Source: Lepidodermella squamata (Eukaryota; Gastrotricha). From it: a stretch of 64,000 nucleotides of DNA. The stretch covers positions 2,480,001 through 2,544,000 of the forward strand of contig JBLDXI010000020.1 in NCBI GenBank assembly GCA_047495785.1. Reading direction: 5' to 3'. A program made the translations under genes and the position numbers. The notes beneath the pieces are model-generated. The model was not told the DNA's origin and ran no database searches. It saw nothing but the letters and a program-made list of their open reading frames with translations. This document shows positions 21,006 to 33,317 of this stretch, piece after piece (the stretch's first letter is position 1; each line of letters begins with the position of its first letter).

Positions 21006-24000
21006 CTTCGAGGGCCCTCTTATTTGGCTTCACTTTTTCTCACTAGAAGTGCAAACCAAACTAGTCTGCTAGATTCTGCACGGCAAAGCGCTTGGCCTGC
21101 TTATTGCTGATTTCACGAAGAAGGGAAGCCGCCATAGAGACTCACCGGAAGGCCTACAGTTGTCTACCATTTGACCACAGCAACATCACCAGCCAGCGAA
21201 ATGTTCTCCACCCTCCACCGTGGCACTAGCCAGAAATGAGACCCGTAAAGCGATCTTTGTAGGGATGAAATACGGCTCATGAAAACTAAAGGCGAGAAAT
21301 GCATCGTGCATAGAAATGGTGTCATCCAGGAGCCGTTGTAGAACCTTGAAAAGCAGCTGTGAAATCCGATTTATTGTATTTGTTTGAAAATGGATCTTAA
21401 TAGCGGTAAGCGGTAATGCGGGTTAACAATCAACGATAATCTTAATAATTGCTTTTTATTAGCACTAAAAATTGCTGCCTTTCTCAACAGGTGCTATCTA
21501 TCTCATTTAACCAACGTATCCTAACAGAAGTATTCGAAAGCTTGACCACTGTCATAAACGTCTTTTCATGTTTATATCATTGGGAAATAAGTAATGCTTG
21601 ACGGATTTCGATGTTTGTATTCTTTTCCAGAAAAAACAGATAAAAATGGTTTCTTTGTGTGTTTTGAAGTGAGTAATTTGATTTTCTACTTGTGAAGAAG
21701 GATGAGAATTGAAAATAAATATTCAAGAAAATCGCTGAAACGGCGTAAACCTGCCACAAATTGCCGCTATTATAATGGCTTGCTCGATAGAAGTATCCCG
21801 AACATTGGAGTCAATCCCTAACCTCAGCTTTGCGACATGGGGCGTAACGACGGCGAAGGCGTAATTTATACCGCGAAAAAACCCAACGTAATCGATTTCT
21901 TTATTCCTCATTTAGTATCGCGAACCTCTGAGACCATCTGCGACATGCAACGCTGGGCTTTGCCATGCCGCGACGAATTATATCTCTCGGAATTTATGTG
22001 ATACGCGATAGTTCAGGGTCGCCATTTTTTTAGCTCTCATTATCTTTCGCGTTATAAGTCACTTGATATATAAGGCGCACATGGCTTAAGATCTGAGGAT
22101 GAAATACGGCAGCTGTCATTAATATACATAATATTTTCTTGATACGTCCCGAGACTATTGCTGTGCGCTGTACTTGCGACATTTCCATTTAGTTCTTTTC
22201 GGATGACTGGCACCGTTTACTCATCATCATGTATAACATGGTCGTCCTTTCCCTAGTCTAATATTATATCCATGATAAGCCTTCCCGTATTTAGTATTTG
22301 AGCTATTTCTGATCATTAACACGAAACTCTACCCCAATTGTCTTTGAAGGTAGCAATAAAAGTTTAATAAAGCAACCAGCTGATCAGCTATCAAGTGCGC
22401 AAGCGGCTCATTGTTCAACCGAAAAATAAGATATAATTCATGATGTACATGTTTTCTTTCAAAGTGGCTCAATACTCAATAGTATGGAATTATTGACATT
22501 CAAAGTACAGGGCAATTTTTTTGTAATTTTGCGTAAAAACACCAACTGTCTGACTACATATTTTCTTGCGAAAAACCTGGCATTCGTTCTATATTATACA
22601 TGCTTACACCTCTTGAACTAATATACATGAGCGGCCATTATTTTATTGACCCGCGAGGCGCAATATAAAGCGTAGGAGTGATGAGCAATTAAACACGCGC
22701 CTGTAAATGATATAGCATACCTATCCATAAAAGCCCCAATGAGAACCAAAATACTTCGGTAATTAAAACGAGGGATGTGGGCTGAACGGAAGTGTACTTA
22801 TCACACTCGAACTCCTATTCCTACCTTTATAGCTGTAGACCACTCGGTCAGTGCACTCGGCACCACTATCAACGAATAGTCGTTTTTCGAATAGTCAGAG
22901 GAGTCTGCTTAGATTTTCAACTAACCCTTGAGGACAAACTTTAATACGGGGACACTTTTCACACGAACGATCCTAACTTATCGAAATCACTAGCAAGAAG
23001 CAACTCCTGCTGTTATAATAAGCCCGGAGCTTACAAATAATTTCTATAACCGTTCTCTTTTCGTCCTTAATCCATAATTATCGGCTTCATGCGATTAAAA
23101 TAGAAATCGATATATCTCTAACAGTTTTTCGGCTTGTTGCTTCGCACTAAGCCGAGGTTTAGAGGGTGTTTGCTCATTATTTGAACAAGCAAACTACACA
23201 GATATATTCAGCGAATTATCAGTTTTATTTTTAAACGAGCTTTAAGCCTTGTCGGAGCTTCGCACTACTCAGGACTACCCCGATCATCGTTAACAAGTAA
23301 AATTAGAAAGTTTTTTCTTGATTGCATTTAGATCAGGGGAAGTAAATTTTCAGGTTAAGAATTGACAGTTTCATGAATACTAGGTATTATACCAAAAAAA
23401 CCAGAACTGCGCGAACCATGTGCGTAATTCGCCGACGATATCCTTTTTTCTGACATTTGGCGTTGTTGTATATATGTTTTGCATACATACATATTATCGA
23501 CTTTATTACTTGCATATTCCGTATCAATAATAACATTTTACCACGAGGATAGCATTTCTCACGGGAAATCATTATCTTGGAACTACTACGAGAAGAGGCG
23601 CCATTACGAAACCGTGATCGAGGAAAAACACGGCGCTAAAATAAACGAATAAAGTGGTTATCTATTTAGAACACACTTTTTTACATTATATTCGGCCCCT
23701 CCTGGGCATGCGCGGATGTTCATTTTTTGTCTGCTGCTTTGTTCTTTCGCTCCGGGTGTGATCGTTGCTTATAGGTATGTACAAAATATTACCTAAAAAA
23801 TCTTTGCCAAGGTAAATCACCAGGGAGTCAGAATTTGCCGGAAGATCAACAAGTAATTTTCTGATATAATAATAATTTTTTTACCTAGCTTTTATTACAT
23901 GGTCACTCAATTACACGGCGACAAATTTTCGGCGATTTCTTGTTTTTAGTACAAAACTACCTACGAAGCGAAAAACATGATTGAGTAAACATACTTTTCT

Positions 24001-24703
24001 TCGCGCCAAATTAATTAAAGCACCTGTGCGTTGCTTTCAACAATCAATAGCTTTTCACGTGCCATGAATTCTGCGTATTGTCAATTATTTGCAAATATCA
24101 GCATAAGAACGTCAGCATCATCTCGTGGTTTATTTTTCATACTGGTCGTGAAGCGAAGAAAAAAATGACGAATTTTCTTTTGGCACTATAGCTTGAGCTG
24201 CCCTGCCTGGAACCTCAAGAAAGATTGAGGATTTCAAGTGCATTTTATGAGTGATTTTCGCATTGCGCATCTTCTTAGAATTTTATTGATTAACTCTTGT
24301 GGGCTCGACTCATGCGTACAAGCCTAGAACCATTTAATTGCATCCGGTGAATTCTATTCTAGGTACAATTTAACGTTAATTATTAAAATTAAGAAACAAT
24401 TTTTCTCCAAGTCGCACTTTCCCCCTTATAAGTGTAACCACACCCCACGATTGAACTCAAAAAGTAGGTTTTTCATTTAGAAATCCATCAGCTTAATGCA
24501 ATTCCTTATACTGTCAGTAACGCCTAATTTTACGAATTGCTTACTTTTTCATCAGCTTTCATCTGTCATCCTTTAAGATTAACTTGGGGAAAAACAGCGA
24601 TTTTATTGATTTTTTTAGGCAATATTTAAGGCCGTTTTCGTTTCGCGAAAATGGTCCGTTGTAAACAAAGTTTGAAATACTAAATTTATCAATCAAATTC
24701 GCC

Positions 24704-27622
24704 ATGGCCTCTGAAAGTGTTTCAGCTCTTAGCACATCGACTGCGTTTTCCTCAGATGCGACGACCATCATCAAATTTGTGAACACCTTCGACGATGAGA
24801 GCGGCTTGATCATGGTCCCTTCCCCGCCTATGGACAGAGACCTCGCGTTAGCTATGCTCAATAGTGGCGATCAATTCTTCAGCGGCTCCAACGGCTTAGA
24901 AATAGGTTTTTCGAACAATGAATCAGCCCTTCAGTTACCGCCATGTCCAAATTTTGCCGATCAAAAAGCCGAATTAATGCTGCTTCGATTTTCACTATCG
25001 GGCGTGTTTCTCAGCGTTGTCTGCCTGCTTGGAGCGTGTTCGAACTTGGCAGCTTTCGCTGTTTTGTTTTCAAGTAAAAAATTCAACCAAAGCGTCTACA
25101 TCTACATGAAATGTCTCGCTTTCAACGACTCGATTATGCTTATGACATTTCTGATGTTCGCCCTATATGCGCTGACTTTCCTACCATCTACGCCGCAAGA
25201 CGTTTACATTACAGCGACAAATGCGATTATGTCCGTTTATCGATTTTGGTTCGCACTTGCAATTATGTGCCAAGGGCAATCGATTTGGTAAGACATGCAG
25301 CTTTATTACTACCACAATTAATTTTTGAATATTTTCCCATCAAAACTTGAACTGTTATCAGAATAAATTCTCAAACCTAAAACCTAGGTTTGAAAAAAAC
25401 CAATCTTTCAAACATTTTTGTCCATTTAAAAATTGTCAGATTTTATTTTTTTAATTACCCGAAATTAGAATAATCTCGGTCTTTATTTTTAAATAATTTA
25501 TTTAATTTATTAAACAAATTAATTGATTAAAAATTTGCTTTTCTAAAAAAATTCTGCAAAACTATGTCTGTGGGTTCAAGTTCATTCGAAAACTTTCCAG
25601 GTCTCTTACGTATATCTGAAATTTAATGAAGGCAGCTAATGAAGGAAATTTAATGAAGACTAATTTAATTTTCTGTTTCGGTCGCCAAATGCCAAAAGTT
25701 GACACGCGAAAAGGTCAATTATATTGCGAATGACAAATGAGATCAATTGAACGTGGAAAAACTGGAATTTTATTCATCGATTTTCCACGAGTCACGTGTT
25801 CCCAACTTTGATTAAATTCGTTTTAATTGAAAGAATTTTATTTATTCAAGGTTCATGTCATTGATCACATTGGACCGCGGTTTTGCGCTTTCGAGCAATT
25901 TTCAAATCCGTGACGCCGTTTGCCGCAAATGCGTCGCCATCGTTCTGTCATCGGCCTCGTTCGTCATCTGGTTCGGCTTCTTCATCGTCAACACGTTCAC
26001 CCAGATGACCGAGCCGTTCTGCGTAGGACACAGTGGCCAAATCATGTATGTATCGCTGCCGACTGATTTCGCCCAGCAAAGCTGGCTATTCCGCGTCTCC
26101 TTCACTATTGTCATGAAATTCATCCTACCTGTATTGCTGACGGTTGTATGCATATCTTACTCGACAGCTATTCTCATCCACACGATTTCGTCAACAGCGG
26201 GGAAAAAACAGCCCCTCTCGGCGAAGACTAGCAACCCTATGGTTGAATCGCTAACGAGTAAGCTGAAAACTCACGGCGAGGTGAATCGGGCGAAAGCGAG
26301 TCGTAAATTTCTCGTCGATACCGATTTGCAAAATGAGAAGCTGAAAAGTTCGATCAATGACGGCAGCCCGGCGCCTTTCCTGCAGCTCCAGGCAGCTTCG
26401 CAGCGGCAACTGCAATCTCAATTGTCCAGTGTCCACGGACGAAACCTCAAAGCAAGAATTCAAACCGCTCACGCGCTTTCATGGGCTATTGCTGCCAGGT
26501 AAGAAATTCGAAACAATTTAAAATTAGTCTTGGTATTTTCGCCACTTAAACTAAGGTTTCAGAAAAGGTTCAGAAAAGGTTCAGAAAAGTTTAGAAAGGT
26601 TCAGGTAAGTTCAGAAAGGTTCAGAAAAGGTTTCAGAAGGTTAAATTGAAGCGCCCTGGCACTGCATTGATTTTCTTGATGCCCCTCTGTGACCCTGTGA
26701 CATCTTATTTAAGCTAGTTGGTTATAGCAGTTTTTTGTTTCAAAGACTTATAACTCGGACTTACAACTTATAACATCGGAAAAATCACTGCTTTGTAAAA
26801 TCGATACGTGGCATCGGGTTATACGAAGTAAACCTGCATTTCTTAGAGAATCCCAATGGCCTAAATCGAGAAGCCTTGCAAACTGAATTCTCTTTTGGGT
26901 GGCAAAGTAGTTTAAAGTTTAAACGGCCCTAAATTTGCCAAATTGTCCTCTTTCCTCAAATCTGCAATAGATTACTTTGGAGCATTTACTCCATAAAATC
27001 CTTGATAATCCCGATATTTGGAAATTTGGACTTCGATTGGCCAATAGCATACCTATTTTCTATGGCCAGTAGATGAATATTTTTTATGTGAATTTTAGAA
27101 TTTTGAAGTTCAGTGTAGATCTTTGAAATACCATTTTTCATCGAAAGCCTGTTACTGGTCATATTTGATTTTCATGCTTTCAATGACCTTTTCATCCTTT
27201 TCAGCATGATTTTCTGTCACCTGCCGGCAGCTGGCCTTCTATTAATTAATGAATTAACAAATTACCGGGTGGCTGGCGAGCAGTGGTTCCAAATCGCCAA
27301 CGAGATAGCCAACGTGCTAATAAGTTCCAGTTCTGCGATCAACTTCCTGCTCTTCTTCTTCTCAGGCAATAAATATCGAGCGGAAATGAGCCGGCTGTGG
27401 AATCGCTTCAAATTACGCCTATGCAAATCGGCCGGGCCACCGGCGCGGTTCCGGTGCTACAACTTCGAACCGAATCACGTTCATCACAACAACAGTTTCG
27501 CCAACAGAAATCGCAAATCCCCGGTTGTACTATCGCCGGTTGAGGCTAACTCGCCTGAAGATCAAAATTCGCCTGTTGAAGAGCCTAAAAATAATCCAGT
27601 GACTATAACACCAGCGGTTTGA
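24704..27622 (+). CDS. rhodopsin-family GPCR, peptide-receptor-like orphan
   Basis: Exons 24704-25287, 25851-26498 and 27205-27622 join in frame to 549 residues. A long extracellular N-terminus (about 100 residues, with an NES glycosylation site) precedes seven hydrophobic segments. TM1 includes LLGACSNLAAFAVLF; TM2 LAFNDSIMLMTFLMFALY; TM3 ends at MSLITLDRGFAL, where DRY is replaced by DRG. TM5 contains FTIVMKFILPVLLTVVCISY; TM6 AIAASMIFCHLPAAGLLL; TM7 SSSAINFLLFFFSGNKYR. This TM7 resembles FMRFamide/myosuppressin-type invertebrate receptors, which also depart from NPxxY. The third intracellular loop (about 100 residues) is long and basic. The C-tail is rich in Pro and Glu. The ligand is unknown, and a neuropeptide is a guess from family style. 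Confidence 0.78.
25288..25850 (+). other. intron 1 of the GPCR gene
   Basis: A 563-base GT-AG intron of phase 2, AT-rich with homopolymer runs. Nothing else recognised. Confidence 0.75.
26499..27204 (+). other. intron 2 of the GPCR gene
   Basis: A 706-base intron, phase 2, ending in TTTTCAG. It carries a short tandem repeat near its 5' end (listed separately). Confidence 0.75.
26558..26642. repeat. imperfect tandem repeat, unit about 11 bases
   Basis: Successive degenerate copies of GGTTCAGAAAA run through this part of the GPCR intron. Some copies have lost or gained a base. It looks like a small minisatellite made by replication slippage. Confidence 0.75.
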
Positions 27623-28663
27623 AAAATGTTACTGTAATGCTTTTCGCTATGATTTTCCGATTACCCCGAAAATGCTCTTAAATCGCGCCGGTTTCGGCCT
27701 TTGTTCGCTTTAATTTTTCGCTTCAATTGAACTTGCTTTTCTATTATGATAAAATTTGAAGAGACTGTATGATTTGTGTGAAGATGGCGGGAGTAAAACC
27801 GAGTTTTTTTCAAAAAGAAATCCTTCTTAAAGCTGACGCCGTGATTTATTATAATATTCATATAATATTCATATACTCGTCGCAGTATAATAATTAGTCG
27901 ATGTTTCAGATAAAGATAATGCACCTACACGTTTCTTCGCGAAAAAATTGCCAAACACACTGCTGTATGATAAATAATAATAGGTTAGCAATTTATACAG
28001 ACACAACATAACTCCAGGTAAATACTTAATTTTAATCATCGTGCCACTAATAATGGAACACAGATGGATAGATTTCAGGAAAGCGGTTGACATGGAGGCT
28101 TTAGGAAGCCCTTCAAAAGGGAAATTTTGATGCCCGACTGACAGCTATAAACCGACAATAGGGAAATTTTTCAATTTTTACACAACAAATATACCACAAA
28201 TAACCAAGCCATTGAGAAGCTCAGCGAGAAAAAGAAGCAAAGCACGAGAAGAAAAAATTGTGTAAGTATTCAGGCATGTTTCGAAATAAGGCAAGAAGAT
28301 CTGATATTATCGGCAAGGTGAGTTTTGGACAAACCCGCGATCACTCATCCGTGCATGATATAATAAACAGGGTATGTATTATAGGTATATTATAATCAAA
28401 ACAGCAAGAATAAGATAGCAATACTTGGTATACAGCAACGATCAAAAAATCATGACTAGCCATCATAAAGTGCGCGTTTGAAAAAACTGTTTTTTTGCTC
28501 ATCGTCCGTGGTTATAATAATTAGTTAATTAATTAATTATTAATTAGCTAAATTTACAGCACAGCACAAGCTCGATTTTTTTTATAAATTAATTAATTTT
28601 TTGTTTTTACCATCGAGACCAAAAAAGCGATAGGTATGTGCGATTTTTTTTACAGTTTTTTTC
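27623..28663. other. convergent intergenic region, GPCR / PAX6
   Basis: About 1 kb between the 3' ends of the GPCR gene (+) and PAX6 (-). Very AT-rich, with runs such as TTAATTAATTAATTA near 28522. It must hold both 3' UTRs. No gene recognised. Confidence 0.5.
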
Positions 28664-31600
28664 TCAAAGCCGCCAGCAATAAGGCGAGGTGCTGGCCATA
28701 ACCATACGCTGGGCTAAATCGGCGCCTGTTTGCTGGTCGAAGTTCGACTGGCTTGAGAACGAGCTGAAATGCTGTTGTTGCTGCTGTTGCTGTTGAATTT
28801 GCTGCTGCTGCTGTTGATTTGTAGGTTGCAAGTAGCACTGCGCCGTTTGCTGTTGTTGGCCCTGCTGACCGCCCCGGTTTGATGACGAGGACGAAAGCGA
28901 GGCGAAACCAGCAGCAGCGGCGGCTGATAGCTGATCGGCATACGTGTTATTAGCCGCCGATAGCATGCAGTGGTACGAAGACTGAGCCGCGTGTTGGTTG
29001 ACGGCTTGTTGCACCAACATCGACTGCATCATGCCGGCACCAGCGCCCGCGCTCCAGTTCGACCCGGCCGCCGTCACGCTTGGATCGGCACTCAAATTCG
29101 TGTAGCTGTACAACTGATCCGGCCGGACTAGCGAATTTGTCGAGTTGTAAAACGGACTCGCCGCCGCGGCTGCTTGCATGAATGACCCATTTAAGGTGGG
29201 TAGGAATGATGAGGTCGAGCCAGCCATGCTTGGCGACGGCTTCGGTTGACTGGCCGCAGCAGCAGCCGCCGCAGCTAGAGCCGCCGTTGAAATGCCGCTG
29301 TTTCTCGCCGCTGAATTCAAGTCGTTAGCCTGCTGCTGTTGTTGGTTAGTTGATTGCTGCGGGTTCGAAGTGCTACTACTACCGCCTGAAGAACTGGCGC
29401 CGCTCGACGTGCCGCCGGTGCGCTGTTGTTGGCGCAGTTTGTCCTCGCGGCGCCATTTCGCGCGCCGGTTCGAGAACCACACCTGGATGCGCGCCTCGGG
29501 CAGGTCGATTTTTTGCGATAGGCGCTCCCGTGCGAACACGTCCGGATAGTGGGTGCGTTCGAATTCTTTCTCGAGCGCGTCCAACTGCTCGGCCGAGAAT
29601 GAAGTGCGGTTGCGTTGAAGTTTCCGCTTCAACCGCATTCGCATCTGCTCCTCCTCTGTCGCACCTTCGTTAGGAATGCTGTCGCTATCGGAATTGCTGT
29701 CATCGTTTAGCAAGTCTAAGAAAAAAAAATCAAGCAAAATTATAATCAAATTGTAAATATATGATTGGATCGTTTTCGGCAAAAAAATAAACTAAATCTC
29801 CTATTTCCTTGATCCTAGACCATATATCAATTCAAGTTACTGTTAAACGATTTCCAGGTTAGAATTTCATATATAACGTCTCTAAATTGATTTATTTATA
29901 GCCTAAATTTCCAAAAATGCTTAATGCATTTTTTTCAAGTTAATAGCTAAATTAAAATGTTTCTAATATTTCAAGTGAAAGGTCAAGTGCTCTAATATAA
30001 ATTTGAAAATCTCAATACGAAAGAAAAATAGCCTAAAGGGTTTCGTGCTTCTCAATTTTTCAATTCTTTAATAGAATTAAGCCCCGAAATTTTTTTTTTC
30101 TTCATTAATTTGGCGATGGTATTTTTTATCAAAGCCCTGAACTTCAGAAGCAACGATAATGTCTCTCATTTATATTTGACTTCACCGTGAATTCGCCATT
30201 ATGCCCGGATCTGGGAGGTTTCGCTTTAATTTCTCAATCCTTTGACTTTTTGGCATCATGACAAAATTTTATAATCATTTCACATTTCAATATTTACATC
30301 ATGTTTCAACTGCCAATTATAAACAGGTATCTAAGATTTGCCAAGGTTGAGCGAGCACACCTGCCCGAGCTTATGGACGCGCGAGGCGATAATAATAATA
30401 ATGGCAATAATGTTGTACTCTACCAGAGTATAATAATACACTGATGACGACTGCTGGTCGCGGCTTTTCGGACGACTGGCCAGGCGCGTGACACGAATTG
30501 CGCAAAACGTGTCAATGATCTTGCTGGCGTTGGCGTCGCGCAAGTATACTTGGCGCAATTTAAACCACACTCATTTCACGCCTGTCAATGTTTGCGCCCG
30601 TGTTTCCGTTCAATCAGTCGTCTTCATGTTTCGGAGTTCATCATTTCGAAATTGACGCTGGCGCAACTTCCTTCCCGCGCGTAATAGAGCTTATATATGT
30701 AAGTATGTAACAACGATCTGGCGATGTGTATAGCTTCGAGTTTTACTTCCTGGCGATTTAGTATATATAGAGACCCCTCAAAATCTGTCATAGTCAACAT
30801 TTCGCGGCGCATCACGCGTGAAATTACATTTCGCGTGTTCGGCGACCAACCCAATCATCGCACGGCTAATCAGGCGCGAATATATAGGCAAGGCACTAGA
30901 TAATATCGATAAGCGCAGCCCAGCAGAAATTTTTCACGCATCACCAATTTTTTATGATTATTATATTGTTTATTATTACACTCATAGCCATGTTTTGTGA
31001 TGTCGCGCGCTGCGCCCCGGAAATTAGATCGTGTCGAAAGGGAGCCGCGCCCGAAAATGAGACGACGATAAGAAAAATGTGCGCTGTGTCGCGATTTTAA
31101 GGTGACTCAAAGTTGACTCGCAGCCGTGTTCGGTGCAAAGTCTTCTGAAAGCAGGCGCTGTGACGAGACGACACCCGAATAAGTGCACCGGTTTACAGTT
31201 TTGGCGTGTTTATAGCCTGCTGTCATATAAGAGGACACTTGTCTAATGACATTCTAACGCTCCTTTTCAGCCCTTGACAAGAGACACGCGCGCGCTTTCA
31301 TAAGCCGACTCTATTCACGGGAGATGTTTAAACTTTGTAATCCACGGCCGCTAGCTATATACCTATATAGATTGTCCCGTTTAAGTTGCACCCGGCCGTT
31401 GGGGCAGGGGGTCTCTTTCTTCGAGCTCCCGCTACTATTGTCGGTAAAATAATAAAAGGTAACAACTATCAGGCGGATTACACGCAGCTCGACCTTAAAA
31501 CGGGGTAATTACACTCGACCCGCACCCTAAGGTGTGTGAAAAGCCTCAACTCAAAACGTACCGTCTTTGAGAATTTTGCTGCCTGTGCCGTTTTCGATGC

Positions 31601-33317
31601 CGCCCGACGGTGTCATGGCGCCGTTGTTGTTGCCGCTGCCGAACGCCGCAGCGGCTGCGGTTAAGCTGGCGGCGTACGGCTGGAACGAAGCCGAGTGTTG
31701 TTGCTGTTGAGCGCTGGGCGCCTGTTGGGTGCTGGGTGCCAATGGGCGCTGGAGTGTGGAAGCGGGTTGCACGGTGCCCGTTGACGCGGGCGTCGTAGCC
31801 GGGTACGCCCAGCAGTTTGCCGGCGCTGTTCGAGCCGCCCAGTGGTTATTGCTGAACAGCATCAACTTGTCGTACAAGGCACTGCCGGCCGCGAACATTG
31901 ACTGCTTTTGCTGCTCATTAGCGAGATTGCGTAAAACCCGGTTAATCGAAGAGACCTGAAAAATTGAAAGAAAATGATAAAAAGTTGCACAAATCTGAGA
32001 TAATTTATTTTCTTAATTCAAGTTCAAATATTTATTTTTTTTTTTTTCAAAATGTTTCAATTTTTTTGAAACCTTAAATTAAATTCAACGCCCAAGATAA
32101 TTGTCCTTATTTTCAAGGTTAAAATAATAGTTTTTTCTCCAATATCGATTAATACAGTAATCAATTTTCATATTTTTTTCTCGAATTTGAAAAAATATAA
32201 TTCACATACACTTGGAACGGTGTCAGCATTGCAGTGGCCCTCAGCCAAAAGTCGATCTTTGATTTCCCACGCAAAAATGCTCGGACATTCGCGTTTATAA
32301 GTCGCAATTCTATCGACAACATCCGACGTTGCGACACGTGGCTTCGAGCCGCCAATCGCCCGCGGTTTGATCGTGCCAGTTTCGTAGTACCGGCAGAGAA
32401 TTTTCGAAACGCAGCCGTTCGAAACCTGAAGGATGCGGCTGATATCGCATGGCCGCGCGCCCTGTTGCGCCAACTCAACAATCCGCCCACGTGTACTATC
32501 CGGCAGCGGCCGGCCGTTGACGAAAACACCGCCGAGTTGATTAATACCACTGTGACCTGTAAAACAGGGTGACAACAAAAATTATAATAAAAAACGCGTA
32601 AAGCCATGTGACACCGTGATTTACATCGCATAAAACAGCGGCGGCGGCGGCTAAAACAGATGTGACACATGCACCCCGGGATTAACACCGAAAAGTGCCA
32701 CCGTCGGCGCTTCTTTTTCTAGCCGCGCGGTGAGGCGTTCACACACAAAAAACGCGACACACACCTGTCTCATTAGCGATTCGCGCATTAATTTTTCGCG
32801 CGCGATTTAACGCGAGAGAAACAAAATAGAAATATACCTCGTTTGGGCCGTCTCGCCTTAGCCGGTGTTTCGCCATTCGTCGTACTCGGCCGCGAATTCG
32901 ATGAAGTCGTACCATTCACGCCCGGAGAACCGCCGTGTTGCTGGTGATGGTGATACATAACATCTGAGTGGTGTTTGCCCTGTCTATGAGCTGAAACGGT
33001 ACCTAAAAAAAATTAGAAAAAATAATTAAAAATCCAAAAAATCGTAAATTCTTACTCGAAGTCGAAGAGGCGTCGTCGTCATCGTCGTCATCAGCCATCA
33101 TCGAACCAGTGCCGCTACTGATATCGTTAATATTAGCCATATTCGCCATATTTGGCGACATCATTTGCTGTTGTTGCTGGGCCATGAGTAACGCCGCAGT
33201 ATTAGCCGCTAGTATAGCGTTCGAACCAGCCGGGCCCTGTGGTGTCTGCCACGCCTGCATATTCGGCGACTGCATTTTCGTCAGCGACATAAAAGTAGCC
33301 GTCGACGCTTGCTGCAT
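28664..33317 (-). CDS. PAX6: PAX6 transcription factor (paired domain plus homeodomain)
   Basis: PAX6 controls eye and anterior nervous-system development. Exons 33317-33056, 33002-32838, 32556-32210, 31955-31562 and 29715-28664 join in frame to 739 residues. The first two exons give an unusual leader of about 142 residues with an acidic run (seven Asp) and Gln/Met-rich stretches. The paired domain begins [15 protein letters not shown] and contains [17 protein letters not shown], with the Ile, Gln and Asn at positions 42, 44 and 47 that mark PAX6. It continues across a splice site as [16 protein letters not shown]. The homeodomain contains [19 protein letters not shown] and [16 protein letters not shown], with Ser50 typical of PAX proteins. 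The C-terminus is rich in Gln, Ala and Ser, as in an activation domain. No octapeptide is seen, as expected for PAX6. Confidence 0.96.
29716..31561 (-). other. large PAX6 intron before the homeodomain exon
   Basis: A 1.85-kb GT-AG intron (phase 1), by far the longest in this gene. The 3' half on the minus strand is very AT-rich; the part from about 30350 to 31500 is GC-richer with many CGCG blocks. PAX6 introns often hold enhancers in other animals, but no specific motif is claimed here. Confidence 0.6.

Larger units (their letters stand above)
20308..24703. other. gene-poor 4.4-kb region
   Basis: Upstream of photolyase copy 2 and the GPCR gene, whose starts diverge. Mostly AT-rich with no recognisable gene. 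The stretch 20690-21350 is richer in G+C and holds an 85-codon minus-strand reading frame (listed separately). No tRNA, rRNA or clear repeat family was recognised in the rest. Confidence 0.5.

Noticed and set aside
21262-22110. a 13-14 base direct repeat (GATGAAATACGGC) near 21265 and 22098
   Set aside because: Matches of this length are expected by chance within a 64-kb window and the flanks do not align.
29292-29673. plus-strand frames opposite the PAX6 homeodomain exon
   Set aside because: They arise from the GC-rich coding sequence of the homeodomain on the other strand.
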